DNA from: K189A clade bacterium
Lineage (GTDB): Bacteria; Pseudomonadota; Gammaproteobacteria; Pseudomonadales; Azotimanducaceae
Direction of reading: 5' to 3'
DNA length: 38,379 nucleotides
NCBI GenBank assembly: GCA_902528515.1
Contig: CABZTD010000017.1
Span: 1-38,379 of the forward strand
Below the pieces are notes generated by a model. The model was not told where the DNA came from, did not search any database, and saw only the letters and a program-made list of their open reading frames with translations. Each line of letters begins with the position of its first letter. Positions within the stretch are counted from its first letter, which is position 1. Of the stretch, positions 8,783-17,349 are shown piece after piece. Both the position numbers and the translations under genes were made by a program.

Positions 8783-9020
8783 CAGCAGTCCCAGGTCATA
8801 CTTGGAAATGACGCTTATCGGAGTGCTGCGGCATTAGCCTGCCGAACCTAACAACGTTGAGAACAAGCCTCGCGCCCTACGAGCTGTGCCATAAAGCAGG
8901 ATACAGCGCCAATCTCTAAACGCACCGAACGAGGTTTCTTTGCAGCATTTCTCGCCTAAGATGCATTAAGTCCTTAGGAAAAGGCTCTAACCAAAAAATA
9001 AAAGATAAGAGAGGAATCTC

Positions 9021-9707
9021 ATGAACAAAATACGATCCACCTTTGTTGGTGTACTGCTGGCCTTGATGGCGAATGCTTCCTTCGCGGAAGGGGTGATGAA
9101 CCTTATTACATTAAACACGAATGACCCAGCTGGATATGCAGCGTGGGCAAAAAAGAGTGCACCAAAGCTTGTCGAAGCCAATGGTTCAATGGCAATGGGA
9201 CTTTGCTCGCCAACCTCGGGTGCTCAGGTCATTGGAGATCATTATCTGTGGACTTTCTTCGAGTCGCAGGAGAAAGCATGGTCATCGGATCCAAACAACC
9301 CTGTCGTTCGCGCGGAAGTAGCAAAGCTTGACGTGGATCGTACGATTCGCACTTGGGATAGCTGGCGCATTGTTCGCCCGGCGGCAGTAACGGAGAGCGG
9401 CTACTACTACAATATGTACGTTGAAACAGATGACGTTGCCGGCTATTTGACTGATCTGGAAGGCATGATTGCTGAGATGGACAAAAGAGGATACGGCGTG
9501 ACCATGCAGGTTTTTGTTGGAGACACTGGTGAAACCGTGGGCACAGTCATGATCTCTCTCGGTGCTGCAGATGGTGCAACCCTGGGCCGGGCACTGGATG
9601 CTCGCACTGAAAGCTGGTTCACCGATATCGTCGCAGGCTTCTCCGCGCAGCGTCAGATAGTGCACGGGTTTTCTATGACCTGTGATACCTATGCGATGGC
9701 GGGCTGA
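9021..9707 (+). CDS. Exported protein with two alpha/beta-barrel-like halves
   Basis: A 228-residue protein with a clear signal peptide (1-22, ending NASFA) and a good ribosome site (GAGAGGA). Two similar halves can be made out: GVMNLITLNTNDPAGYAAWAKK and, about 105 residues later, YYYNMYVETDDVAGYLTDLE. Each starts with a strand, then a helix, as in NIPSNAP/dimeric alpha/beta-barrel domains. It is predicted to be periplasmic; function unknown. A second protein with similar traits is at 12235. Confidence 0.65.
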   Translation: MNKIRSTFVGVLLALMANASFAEGVMNLITLNTNDPAGYAAWAKKSAPKLVEANGSMAMGLCSPTSGAQVIGDHYLWTFFESQEKAWSSDPNNPVVRAEVAKLDVDRTIRTWDSWRIVRPAAVTESGYYYNMYVETDDVAGYLTDLEGMIAEMDKRGYGVTMQVFVGDTGETVGTVMISLGAADGATLGRALDARTESWFTDIVAGFSAQRQIVHGFSMTCDTYAMAG

Positions 9708-10136
9708 TTGATCGGCAGATTATTCGAACTAGAAATTGACTTAATGCGCTGCCACGCATTCGCGGGGTAGCACTTGCGCAGAAATTAACGCGGGGATTAG
9801 TCCAATCAAACCGAGAGCTGATTCTTTATGGTCATAAACAGCCTTGAATCGTAAAGCCCGGCTCTCCTGCGGACTCCAGCGACTCCATACGTGTAAAAAA
9901 ACTACCCGCGAAATCCCTTAGATCCAAGTAGCTAAAAGTGAAGAGTGAGGGCAAATGCGCCGGTCTAAGTCACATATGAGATCGACGAAAAGCTGGAGGT
10001 CCTCGGTCAAGGTGTGTCGACCAACTCAACCATCAGGTCGGTTGAGATAAATTCGTGGATACAAAGGCGGGCACTGACCGGACCTACAAGGCTGAAAGAA
10101 TTACTTGCCTACCGTTATATAGATCATTCTTGATAT
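9708..10136. other. Intergenic stretch with a second DUF1330 relic (about 9822-9890)
   Basis: Bases 9822-9890 match the 3' end of the intact DUF1330-like gene (13488-13552) on the minus strand. Shared pieces include TATGGTCAT, CAGCCTTGAATCGTA and CGGCTCTCCT. The rest holds no coding frame or RNA gene that I can support. The two relics at 8723 and here are in the wrong order to be one gene split by an insertion, so they are separate remnants. Confidence 0.55.
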
Positions 10137-10153
10137 AAATGGCGGAATGGACG
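10137..10153 (+). repeat. Candidate attachment site, partial copy of the tRNA-Asp 3' end
   Basis: AAATGGCGGAATGGACG matches the sequence over the end of the tRNA-Asp gene (30032-30048, AAATGGCGGAGCGGACG) at 15 of 17 bases and in the same orientation. It lies about 150 bases upstream of a P4-type integrase gene, where an attachment site is expected. It also forms the left arm of a 7-bp hairpin (10140-10160). Confidence 0.45.
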
Positions 10154-10274
10154 TCCGCCAAACTGATGTATTTCTGCGTCCCTCTTAATCCACATAGATG
10201 AAGAAATACCAATAAAAACAGATACTTTTGTTCATCCTAGTCCTCTAGCATCTCCCTCCATCCTGTTTCAAAAT

Positions 10275-10293
10275 GGGTACTAGAGCGGGTACT
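10275..10293 (+). repeat. Paired GGGTACT repeats before the integrase
   Basis: Two direct copies of GGGTACT start 12 bases apart and end 12 bases before the integrase ATG. P4-type integrase genes are often preceded by such short repeats, which can be arm-type binding sites for the recombinase or its regulator. Confidence 0.4.
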
Positions 10294-10304
10294 CAGAGAG
10301 ACCG

Positions 10305-11558
10305 ATGGCGAAAGAAAAACTCCTGACCGAAGCGAACTGCAAAGCTGCTAAAGCTAATACTAAAATGTACTACCTGAACGATGGCGGCGGCCTTCGGTTA
10401 CGCGTCCAAACAAACGGTAGTCGCAACTGGCTTTTTCGCTACAAAGTAGGCGGCAAGGAGAAGACTGCGGGCCTCGGTGCCTACCCCCAAGTGTCCCTTC
10501 AAGAAGCACGCAAACGAGCACTAGCTGCCAAAGGATCGGTCTCAGAGGGCCAAGATCCTGTGGTCATGAAACGTCTGGCTAAGATGAAGCAAGTGACAGC
10601 TTCGCAACAGTCTTTCGGTTCTGTCGCTCAAGCTTGGCTTGCTCACAACCGAGACTCTTGGAGTCATCACCACTTTGAACGTAACTCAGGACTCGTGAGA
10701 CGTTACCTCTTGCCAAATCTAGGCACGCTGCCTATCGATTCCATTGAAGAGGCTTTTCTCTTTGACGTGCTGAAGAAGATCTATGACAGCGGCATCAAGG
10801 AATCAGCGAGGAGAACACGAGTGATATGCGGTCAGATCTTCGCCCATGGCAAAGCTCTGCATCTGTGCTCGATCAATCCTGCAAAGGACATGGCGGACAA
10901 TACTTATTTCAAGAAACCGCCGGTAAAACATCACTCAGCACTACCACAGGCCGATGTACCTGATCTCGTGGCGAAATTGAAAGTTAGGGGTGAAGAACAG
11001 CTGCTGGAGCTTCCAACGATCGCTGGTCTGCTCATGGCGTTGTACACGGGCCTGCGCAACACAGCGATAAGAGCAGCCCACTGGCACGAAATTGATCTGG
11101 AGAGAAGACTGTGGGTCGTCCCGAGTGAGAGGATGAAAAGCAAAACGGAACATGTTGTGCCGTTACCGCGGCAAGCGGTCGAGATCCTCGCCGAACTTCA
11201 CCAGCTTACTTACAAAGGGCCTGAGAGCTACGTGTTTGCGAGCGAGGCCAAGCAAGGTTTCCTGAGCGAGAACACCCTTCGGATGGGGCTGCACCGGCTG
11301 GGCTATAAAGTCACGGCACACGGCTTACGAAGCTTGATGACTGATGTGCTGAATGAAAACAATTTCAACTACGACTGGATTGAAAAACAACTCGATCATC
11401 AAGAACGCAATCATGTTCGAGCGGCTTACCTGAGAACCAAGTTCTTAGATCAACGAATTACGATGATGCAGTGGTACGCCGACTGGTGCCAAAGCTCGAC
11501 AAGTGAGGGTAGCGTGGACTGCTTGACTCTCGCTTTTGACCAAGCGCAAGCTCGCTGA
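10305..11558 (+). CDS. int: P4-type tyrosine recombinase/integrase
   Basis: A 417-residue site-specific recombinase. The N-terminus (LTEANCKAAKANTK, then YYLNDGGGLRLRV and GLGAYPQVSLQEARKRA) is the DUF4102 arm-binding domain of P4-like integrases. The catalytic domain shows Arg in TGLRNTAIR near 250, Lys in the RMKSKTEHVVPLP hairpin, HGLR near 339, a His in LDHQERN near 364, and Tyr in RAAYLRTK near 374, so the active site looks complete. Such enzymes insert genomic islands at tRNA 3' ends. Its gene is preceded by a tRNA-Asp-like repeat and reads into the island. Confidence 0.93.
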   Translation: MAKEKLLTEANCKAAKANTKMYYLNDGGGLRLRVQTNGSRNWLFRYKVGGKEKTAGLGAYPQVSLQEARKRALAAKGSVSEGQDPVVMKRLAKMKQVTASQQSFGSVAQAWLAHNRDSWSHHHFERNSGLVRRYLLPNLGTLPIDSIEEAFLFDVLKKIYDSGIKESARRTRVICGQIFAHGKALHLCSINPAKDMADNTYFKKPPVKHHSALPQADVPDLVAKLKVRGEEQLLELPTIAGLLMALYTGLRNTAIRAAHWHEIDLERRLWVVPSERMKSKTEHVVPLPRQAVEILAELHQLTYKGPESYVFASEAKQGFLSENTLRMGLHRLGYKVTAHGLRSLMTDVLNENNFNYDWIEKQLDHQERNHVRAAYLRTKFLDQRITMMQWYADWCQSSTSEGSVDCLTLAFDQAQAR

Positions 11559-11631
11559 AGGTAAGCAAACATTGTGCATTAACTTAATAAGCTTGCTTAT
11601 CGGGAAAAGAAAAAACTTGGGGAAAGGACTA

Positions 11632-12174
11632 ATGGAAATACGAAAGATAACTGCGGGGCTGATTCTCAGCACGCTTACGACGTTTTCTTGGGGTGATGGC
11701 CATGGCCATAATCTAGAGGATTGCGTCAAAGATTTTGCTGATGCGCAGGTCGGAAATTGGGAGGGCAATTTTAGATTTTGGAATCAAGCAGTAAACCAAG
11801 TCGTGGATATGGAGTTCAAAAACTCGATAACAAAAACTGGAGAAGACAAGCTCAAGTTTGCCATGACGTCGTCTATGGGCAACGCCACTACAGAGCAACC
11901 GATCGCGAGCGAGTGGAGTGGCTCGCCTAACTGGATCAAAGAATCCTCTACTACCTACAAAGTAACGAGCTGTAATGTAACAGACGAACGCGCATTCAGT
12001 GAGGTCGTTTGGCAAGGCACTAACGCGATGAGCGGAGACAATATTGAAACAACGGAGCAAGTAACGATAAACATAGCGGCGGGCACGCTCGTTGGCTCCT
12101 CCCGTACCAAGGTACTTGGAAGTGATGCTCCTGCATTCATTTGGGGATTCAATACTGCGACGAAAACCAATTAA
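11632..12174 (+). CDS. Exported hypothetical protein
   Basis: A 180-residue protein with a signal peptide (MEIRKITAGLILSTLTTF, about 1-22) followed by a His-containing stretch (DGHGHN) and a beta-rich domain (VGNWEGNFRFWNQ, VDMEFKN, EQVTINI). Two Cys residues are present, in LEDCVKD and TSCNVTD. The form resembles DUF1579-like or lipocalin-like secreted proteins, but I cannot name the family. The chosen ATG at 11632 has GGAAAGGA upstream; earlier in-frame codons overlap the integrase gene. It is cargo next to the integrase. Confidence 0.65.
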   Translation: MEIRKITAGLILSTLTTFSWGDGHGHNLEDCVKDFADAQVGNWEGNFRFWNQAVNQVVDMEFKNSITKTGEDKLKFAMTSSMGNATTEQPIASEWSGSPNWIKESSTTYKVTSCNVTDERAFSEVVWQGTNAMSGDNIETTEQVTINIAAGTLVGSSRTKVLGSDAPAFIWGFNTATKTN

Positions 12175-12183
12175 CTGACGTGG

Positions 12184-12219
12184 AGCGAGTGCCCTAATCC
12201 TAATCGCAGGACACTCGCT
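12184..12219. terminator. Hairpin between convergent genes
   Basis: AGCGAGTG and CACTCGCT form a perfect 8-bp stem with inner CCT/AGG pairing possible, placed between the ends of two converging genes. There is only a short TT after the stem, so it would be a weak bidirectional terminator. Confidence 0.5.
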
Positions 12220-12234
12220 TCTCTGCGAATTTCT

Positions 12235-12879
12235 TCAGATTAGCTTGCGCATCAGAATGTTGAAAAACGAACCCATATCGAAATAGTCATTCGCGCTGGC
12301 CATTCTTCTCAAGTATCCCTCATCTGTCCGCAGCTTAGCTGTTGCCTCATCATGCTCAGCGGTCGAGCCTTGATAAGTAACAATCGCCATAGAACCTGGT
12401 TTGACGGTGCTGGTAGGCACGCCATATCCCATTTGGATTACTACATTTGGATGCCCTGTAACTTGATTAACGTAATTCGCCATATCCGTCATCCATGATG
12501 CTGCACCCAACACGTCTATCGCCCTTGCACCTGTTTGCGCGATGATATCTGTCGGCGCGCTGGGTCGTTCGCCTGCCATATGCACTACATCGGCGATTGA
12601 GGACTCAGGTGGGGACGAGAGGTATTTACCGATCTCCTCTTGGTGTTTGATGTTTTGCTCATCGGTATACATAGGCACAACCGCTTCACTCAAAGATGCC
12701 CAATCATCGGCTCTCATCGAGTTCGCCATGGTGCCAAGTGGCATTCCAGCGATGACCCTGTAAAGGGTCTGCGGTATTGAGCATTTGCTGTTCCAGTATT
12801 CTGCCGCCTTCATCGCAGCTTCTAAGCCACTATTTGCTGCTGTCGCGGTTGGATGCATTATGTTTGAAACTATTTTCAT
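12235..12879 (-). CDS. Hypothetical protein, possible two-domain alpha/beta barrel
   Basis: A 214-residue soluble protein starting MKIVSNIMHPTATAANSG, with ATG preceded by GGAAATAAA. Segments such as IVSNIMHP and, later, VVIQMGYGVP look like first strands of two repeats, and the C-terminal half has a Tyr- and Met-rich helix. No signal peptide. It may be distantly related in fold to the exported protein at 9021. Function unknown. It ends head-on with the exported protein at 11632, separated by a hairpin. Confidence 0.6.
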   Translation of the reverse strand: MKIVSNIMHPTATAANSGLEAAMKAAEYWNSKCSIPQTLYRVIAGMPLGTMANSMRADDWASLSEAVVPMYTDEQNIKHQEEIGKYLSSPPESSIADVVHMAGERPSAPTDIIAQTGARAIDVLGAASWMTDMANYVNQVTGHPNVVIQMGYGVPTSTVKPGSMAIVTYQGSTAEHDEATAKLRTDEGYLRRMASANDYFDMGSFFNILMRKLI

Positions 12880-13031
12880 CTTTTTATTTCCTCAAACTAT
12901 TTACTAACACCTTAGCCAGCGGTTTCTATCGTCAGGAAGATTGATTTGCGCAGGCTAGCGAGAGTTTAAACGCAATATCTTGAGTCGCGAAGATTCAATT
13001 AGAAGAGTTGAATCGAGGAGCTGTACGACAG

Positions 13032-13513
13032 ATGCGATCCAAATTAACAAGCAAACAATCGGCCTTTTGCCGCCACGTAACTTCCGGCAGCAGCCTTTCA
13101 GAGGCTTATCGGAAGAGCTACAACGCAAGCAAGATGAAGCCTGCTATGGTGCGCAGAGAGGCACACAGGCTCATGAACAACCCCAACGTCGCCACAACGG
13201 TGGAGAAGCTGGAGCGCGAAACAGAGGTTGTGTTGGTCGAGAAGACGATAGCCGACCGGAAAGAAGCCTGGAGACGCTCACTCAGATGATGCGTGGTGAA
13301 CTGGAAACAGACTCAAACAAGGTGCGAGCGACGCAGCTTCTTGCTCAGGCGCATGGAATACTCAAAGACCATGCATTTGTATCATCCAAGGAGCGTTCAA
13401 GTGAGGACATCAAGAGTGAATTAGAGCTTCGGCTAAGAGCCTTTATCCACGGACAACAAAGTCATGGCTTGGCTTCCAAAGAACTAGTTCTCTATGGTCA
13501 TGATCAGCCTTGA
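13032..13513 (+). pseudogene. Phage small-terminase-like gene, frameshifted
   Basis: The first frame (MRSKLTSKQSAFCRHV, then SEAYRKSYNASK and MVRREAHRLMNNPNV) is typical of small terminase subunits: a DNA-binding helix-turn-helix followed by a long helix. Near 13265-13280 the frame must shift; the continuation is LTQMMRGELETDSNKVRAT, then KERSSEDIKSELELRLRAF, the usual C-terminal part. The joined product would be about 140-160 residues. One indel has destroyed it, and no large terminase follows. The tail runs straight into the end of the DUF1330-like gene, marking a breakpoint. Confidence 0.72.
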
Positions 13514-13891
13514 ATCGTATAGCGCGGCTCTCCTATGCACTCTGGCATCCCCGTAGGCTTTCGTTGCCTTCATGTTCAAATAAGCTCTGGCGTTCGGATA
13601 TCGTACTAAGGCCACCATGTCCCAAGTCTTCTCTGACGGCCCTATAGGCATCTGGATCGCTTTGCCAGACCACACCAGCTCAGCTCCCACCTCTTTTCTG
13701 ACGTCGGCAGAACCCGAGGTGTAACGCGCAAAAGCCGCTAAACCTGAGCAGTCGTTTAACGCTGGATCGTCGTACTCGGCATGCGGCCTCACTTGCATGA
13801 GGTTCACCATGACGATGGGTGCATCGCTGGACTCTGCAAACACTTCCATGGCAGCGAGATTGTCTTCTGTCATCTCTAGATGAGGTTTCAT
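13484..13891 (-). CDS. DUF1330-like protein, intact copy 2
   Basis: A 135-residue protein with the DUF1330 layout: PIVMVNLMQVRPHAEY as the first strand, a helix with FARYTSGSADVRKEVGAELVW, then DMVALVRYPNARAYLNM and a final RLIMTIEN strand. DUF1330 proteins are dimeric ferredoxin-like folds of unknown biochemistry. The gene is intact here, while copy 1 (4923-5340) is broken and at least two smaller relics exist (8723, 9822). It follows the small membrane protein gene at 13923 with a 31-base gap, so the two are probably co-transcribed. Confidence 0.8.
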   Translation of the reverse strand: MKPHLEMTEDNLAAMEVFAESSDAPIVMVNLMQVRPHAEYDDPALNDCSGLAAFARYTSGSADVRKEVGAELVWSGKAIQMPIGPSEKTWDMVALVRYPNARAYLNMKATKAYGDARVHRRAALYDSRLIMTIEN

Positions 13892-13922
13892 AAATACTCC
13901 AAGGCCAGATGTTTTATTGAAC

Positions 13923-14120
13923 CTAAAAGACCTCCTGCATGATCAGTGTGCCAAGCGCAATGAATGCAACAGTGGTGATTAGATAGGAAGACGCTAAAGC
14001 AGTGTTATCGATTCGATCAGCGAAGTTGATCAGAAACCTGTCTTTGATTGCATCAGACTTAACTGAAAAGAAGACGGTGCAAACTGCGAGGAAGAGCAAA
14101 TAGAAGGTGCCAAAAGTCAT
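13923..14120 (-). CDS. Small two-helix membrane protein, copy 2
   Basis: A 65-residue protein starting MTFGTFYLLFLAVCTVFFSV: one transmembrane helix, a charged loop (KSDAIKDRFLINFADRID), then a second helix (SSYLITTVAFIALGTLIM) and LIMQEVF at the end. It matches copy 1 at 4694-4891 over its whole length. Longer reading frames run upstream into the hydrolase relic and are not part of it. Function unknown. Its consistent pairing with a DUF1330-like gene suggests the two work together. Confidence 0.65.
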   Translation of the reverse strand: MTFGTFYLLFLAVCTVFFSVKSDAIKDRFLINFADRIDNTALASSYLITTVAFIALGTLIMQEVF

Positions 14121-14124
14121 AAAA

Positions 14125-14945
14125 CAAGTTGTTCCGTTCGCCGAAGACCCGCCAAGTTTTTGCATTGTCGGTGATCAGACTGCTGGCCGTCGGCGCGAGG
14201 TGCGGGTTGACGATCGGCAGCAGCAGCCGCGAGGCGCGGTCGCCATCGAGCGTCACACCTAGGGTGGCCTTGTCTCCGATCGTCGGTACCAACAGGTTGT
14301 CCGCATCGGCGCCCGCGAGCGTGAGGCGGATCCGATCGCCCGCCCGGACGATACACGAGATGGGGTACAGCTCGAAGCGGATGGCCATCCGCTCGCCGGG
14401 CCGGACAGGCAGTAGATCGCTCGACAGGTAGCGGTGCCAGAACGGCCCGTCGTGGCCGATCTCGGCGTCCCCGGTCCGGCGGTGCTCGAAGTTCAGAAAG
14501 CCCTCGGTCAGGTACGCGACCGAGCCGTCCGCCTGCACCTGCTCCAGCGTCGCGACGATCGCGCCCCGATCGGCCGTGGTCGCGATCTCGAGGTGGACCG
14601 TGGGCGCCCCCGTGACCTCGACACCCTCCTCGAGGGGCGGCGTCGTGAAGGTGAGACACCGCTGGCCTCGAGCCACGAGATCCACCGTGTCGATGAAGAC
14701 GTGGACCACGGCGTCAGCCTCGGAATGCTCAACCGGCACAGCTATTACGTGGACGACGTCACGAACGAGCGGCGGTACGGCGTCGCGTGAAGCACCGTCG
14801 GAAACTCGCCGTCGAGTCGCCGACCACCCTTCGCGGGGTGCAGCACGTCGACCGCGATGCGGCATCCGTCCTGCATCTCAACGTAGACCGACTCCCGTTC
14901 GTACCCGTCTGCGAGGTCAGCCTGGTGTTCGATTGATACTGTCAT
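14125..14945 (-). pseudogene. CocE/NonD-type hydrolase with central domain deleted
   Basis: The N-terminal 66 codons (14745-14945) give GYERESVYVEMQDGCRIAVD and FPTVLHATPYRR, the start of CocE/NonD serine esterases (cocaine esterase, X-Pro dipeptidyl peptidase class). The C-terminal jelly-roll domain is in another frame (about 14130-14690): CLTFTTPPLEEGVEVTGAP, RFELYPISCIVRAGDRIRL, TLAGADADN. The alpha/beta-hydrolase core with the Ser-Asp-His triad is missing, so no activity is expected. Base composition is far more GC-rich than the flanks, suggesting a foreign source. Its 3' end is fused to the membrane protein copy at about 14120. Confidence 0.8.
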
Positions 14946-15051
14946 TCGATGGACTCCTTGATGTTCTGGTTGTTGGCGATCTACGAGCCACCCTGCGCAG
15001 TAGTTGCCTTGCGCTCAGCACTCCACTGGTCTCCTCGGACCAGGAATCAAT

Positions 15052-16494
15052 CTACTCAGCAAAGATCTTCGGTTTCCGGTCTTTCCAGGGCATCTCTTCT
15101 TCCAGTTCGGCGGCCAGTTGTATCAGGGTTTGTTCATCCCCATAACGGCCAACCAATTGGACACCGATGGGCAGACCCTCACTGCTCTCCCCCAACGGTA
15201 GTGAGACGGCAGGCTGCCCACTAAAATTGAACTGCGACGTATACGTGAATGTGTTGGCCCACAGATAGGTGCGGTCGTCTGGATTTGAAACCAGATCGCC
15301 CAGCACAGGCGCAGGGCGCGCGGAGGTGGGCGTTATCAGCACATCAAATCCATCTTCCCCGTGCCACCACTGACCAATATCACGGGAAAACGAGTTGAAA
15401 AGCGCTACGGTCGCCATATATTCCTGCAGGCTCGAGTCTCTGTATCTTGTGTAGTCAACCCAGGTACCACGCTCGACGTCTTTTTCCGTTAATTCATAAC
15501 CATAGCCTCGTTTAACCGCCTCAAAGAGGTTCCCGACCACGGTTGCGAAAATGAAGCTCCACCTGTCGAGAATGTCTTTGTCGAACAAACGTTCTGGATG
15601 GCTTTCTGAGACCCTGTGACCGACATTAGCGAGTTTGTCCGCGACGCGGGAAACGACATCCACAGTATCAGGATGAATGGGACCCAATTCATTCACACGG
15701 CAAAAGCCAATTTTGAGCCGTTGTCCTTTTGTCTCGATTGTTTCTAGCAAGGGCGTTTCGAAGGCAAAGCAGCTGTAAGGATCTCCTGGTTCAAACCCGG
15801 CCAGGGCGTCAAGGCATGCGGCCGTATCACGAACCGTGCGCGTAACGACGCCTTCAGTATGCGTGCCCTCTGCGCCGTGACCACTTGCGGGTCCAAGACT
15901 GACGCGACCACGCGAGACCTTGAAGCCAACCAGCCCGTTTGCGTTTGCAGGCAATCGAATCGAACCGCCACCATCGTTGCCATGCGCAATTGGCACGATC
16001 CCGGCCGCAACTGCAGCGGCGCTGCCGCCACTGGATCCCATCGGCGTGTGCGCGGGGTTCCAGGGGTTGCGTGTATCGCCAAAGGCTTCGTTTTCCGACG
16101 CCCCTGGGCAATTGCCGCTGGCGAACTCCGGGACATTGGTCCTGCCGATTGAAACAAGCCCTGAACTGCGGAGTCGAGCGATGACATTGTCGTCAATCGG
16201 AGAGACAATCGGTTTTTGTTTGAGGAAGCGATTTCCGAGAGAAGTCGGTTCACCGGCGGCGCTACCACCGAGGTCTTTTATGGCATACGGCACGCCTGAC
16301 AAAGCGCCTGCATTGACATCACACCGCGCTGCCTCTTCTCGCGCCTTTTCAAAGCACGTCCAGATGAACGCATTAATCTCGGGATTAATTTGCTCACAGC
16401 GTTCTATCGCTGCATCGATGACTTCCACGGCAGAAACTTCCCCAGCCTTCAGATGCGCGGCCGTTTCCAGCCCGTCCCATTTCCCTATTGTCAT
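15052..16494 (-). CDS. Amidase signature family enzyme
   Basis: A 480-residue amidohydrolase with the complete Ser-cisSer-Lys triad: Lys73 in PYAIKDLGG, cis-Ser near 154 in PMGSSGGSAAAV, and nucleophile Ser178 in DGGGSIRLPAN. Family members hydrolyse small amides or act on tRNA-linked Glu/Asp; with no gatB/gatC nearby this is a catabolic amidase. It is the last gene of a minus-strand run after a PhyH dioxygenase and an unknown protein (gaps of 86 and 37 bases), facing a TetR gene. Substrate unknown. GC is ordinary compared with the GC-rich relic beside it. Confidence 0.92.
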   Translation of the reverse strand: MTIGKWDGLETAAHLKAGEVSAVEVIDAAIERCEQINPEINAFIWTCFEKAREEAARCDVNAGALSGVPYAIKDLGGSAAGEPTSLGNRFLKQKPIVSPIDDNVIARLRSSGLVSIGRTNVPEFASGNCPGASENEAFGDTRNPWNPAHTPMGSSGGSAAAVAAGIVPIAHGNDGGGSIRLPANANGLVGFKVSRGRVSLGPASGHGAEGTHTEGVVTRTVRDTAACLDALAGFEPGDPYSCFAFETPLLETIETKGQRLKIGFCRVNELGPIHPDTVDVVSRVADKLANVGHRVSESHPERLFDKDILDRWSFIFATVVGNLFEAVKRGYGYELTEKDVERGTWVDYTRYRDSSLQEYMATVALFNSFSRDIGQWWHGEDGFDVLITPTSARPAPVLGDLVSNPDDRTYLWANTFTYTSQFNFSGQPAVSLPLGESSEGLPIGVQLVGRYGDEQTLIQLAAELEEEMPWKDRKPKIFAE

Positions 16495-16531
16495 GACATT
16501 GCTCCCGTTTTACCTGCAAAAATTCGTAGAT

Positions 16532-17263
16532 TCAGACGACCCGTTGTAAAAGATGATTGGCGGCGATGGATGGCACGATCGAACGAAATTCTGCACGCCA
16601 GCTCGCCATATCCGAAGAAGCACGTCTGAAAGTTGCAAACTCAATCATTTCTTCGGTGGACGCATGTTCTGTCCAGATGTGCGACAAATGCATACTGTTA
16701 CCGGCGGACGTTGTCATGCCAAAGCAGCGCACTGCGGTTTGATTAAATCCTGCCCCCTGCGCCCGCGATGCTAAATCATCGACCAACCCAGGCATCGCGA
16801 TCAGCGCATCCAGTTTTGTCGTTTCACAGATGGTCCAGTCAACGGCCATTTTCTCTTCATCGACTATGGGTGCCTCTTTAAGTGAATCTTCAACAATGGC
16901 ATAGCTCTCACCAAACCGCGTTTGCTCGTTTGCCTCGCTCATAAGCACCATAGCCATCCACGAGGCTGAATGCTGGGCGAGGGTTTCAGTATCTGCCCAG
17001 GATTTGAGGTCTCGATAACGCTCCAACCACAAAATGCAATCATCGACTGCGTCGGTGGAAATGGGACGATAGCCGCTGTAGCCCTGCGACCCTTGCACAC
17101 CCGCTTCGGATTGCAGGGATTCCACTAACGCCGCAGTGCCCTTAAGCCCTTGTTCCATGTCGGCTGTGCCATCGCTAAATATCCACTGGTAATGAAGCAC
17201 ACTGCCAAAGCGTCTGTGGAATCCGGCTTCAAGTGCTTTTTCTAGTGCCTTGGGTTGATCCAT
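16532..17263 (-). CDS. Conserved hypothetical protein in the PhyH-amidase operon
   Basis: A 243-residue soluble protein that I do not recognise by name. It appears to have two related halves: the first with SVLHYQWIFSDGTADM and YRDLKSWADTETLAQHSASW, the second with MAVDWTICETTKLDALI and HLSHIWTEHASTEEMIEF. The strand-helix arrangement suggests a double ferredoxin-like (EthD/ABM-type) fold. The ATG is preceded by AGGAGA. Its place between dioxygenase and amidase suggests a role in the same pathway, which is inference. Confidence 0.65.
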   Translation of the reverse strand: MDQPKALEKALEAGFHRRFGSVLHYQWIFSDGTADMEQGLKGTAALVESLQSEAGVQGSQGYSGYRPISTDAVDDCILWLERYRDLKSWADTETLAQHSASWMAMVLMSEANEQTRFGESYAIVEDSLKEAPIVDEEKMAVDWTICETTKLDALIAMPGLVDDLASRAQGAGFNQTAVRCFGMTTSAGNSMHLSHIWTEHASTEEMIEFATFRRASSDMASWRAEFRSIVPSIAANHLLQRVV

Positions 17264-17349
17264 TGTCTGGTCTCCTGACCTGGCTCCCTTTTTAGGGTGA
17301 CGCTATCGTTCTGGGTTTCTCGTTTGAGCTGAGCTGCTCCTAAGAGGCT

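Noticed and set aside
14117-14790. Several long frames on both strands in the GC-rich stretch
   Set aside because: High GC leaves all frames open; only the minus-strand frames with CocE/NonD motifs have family character.
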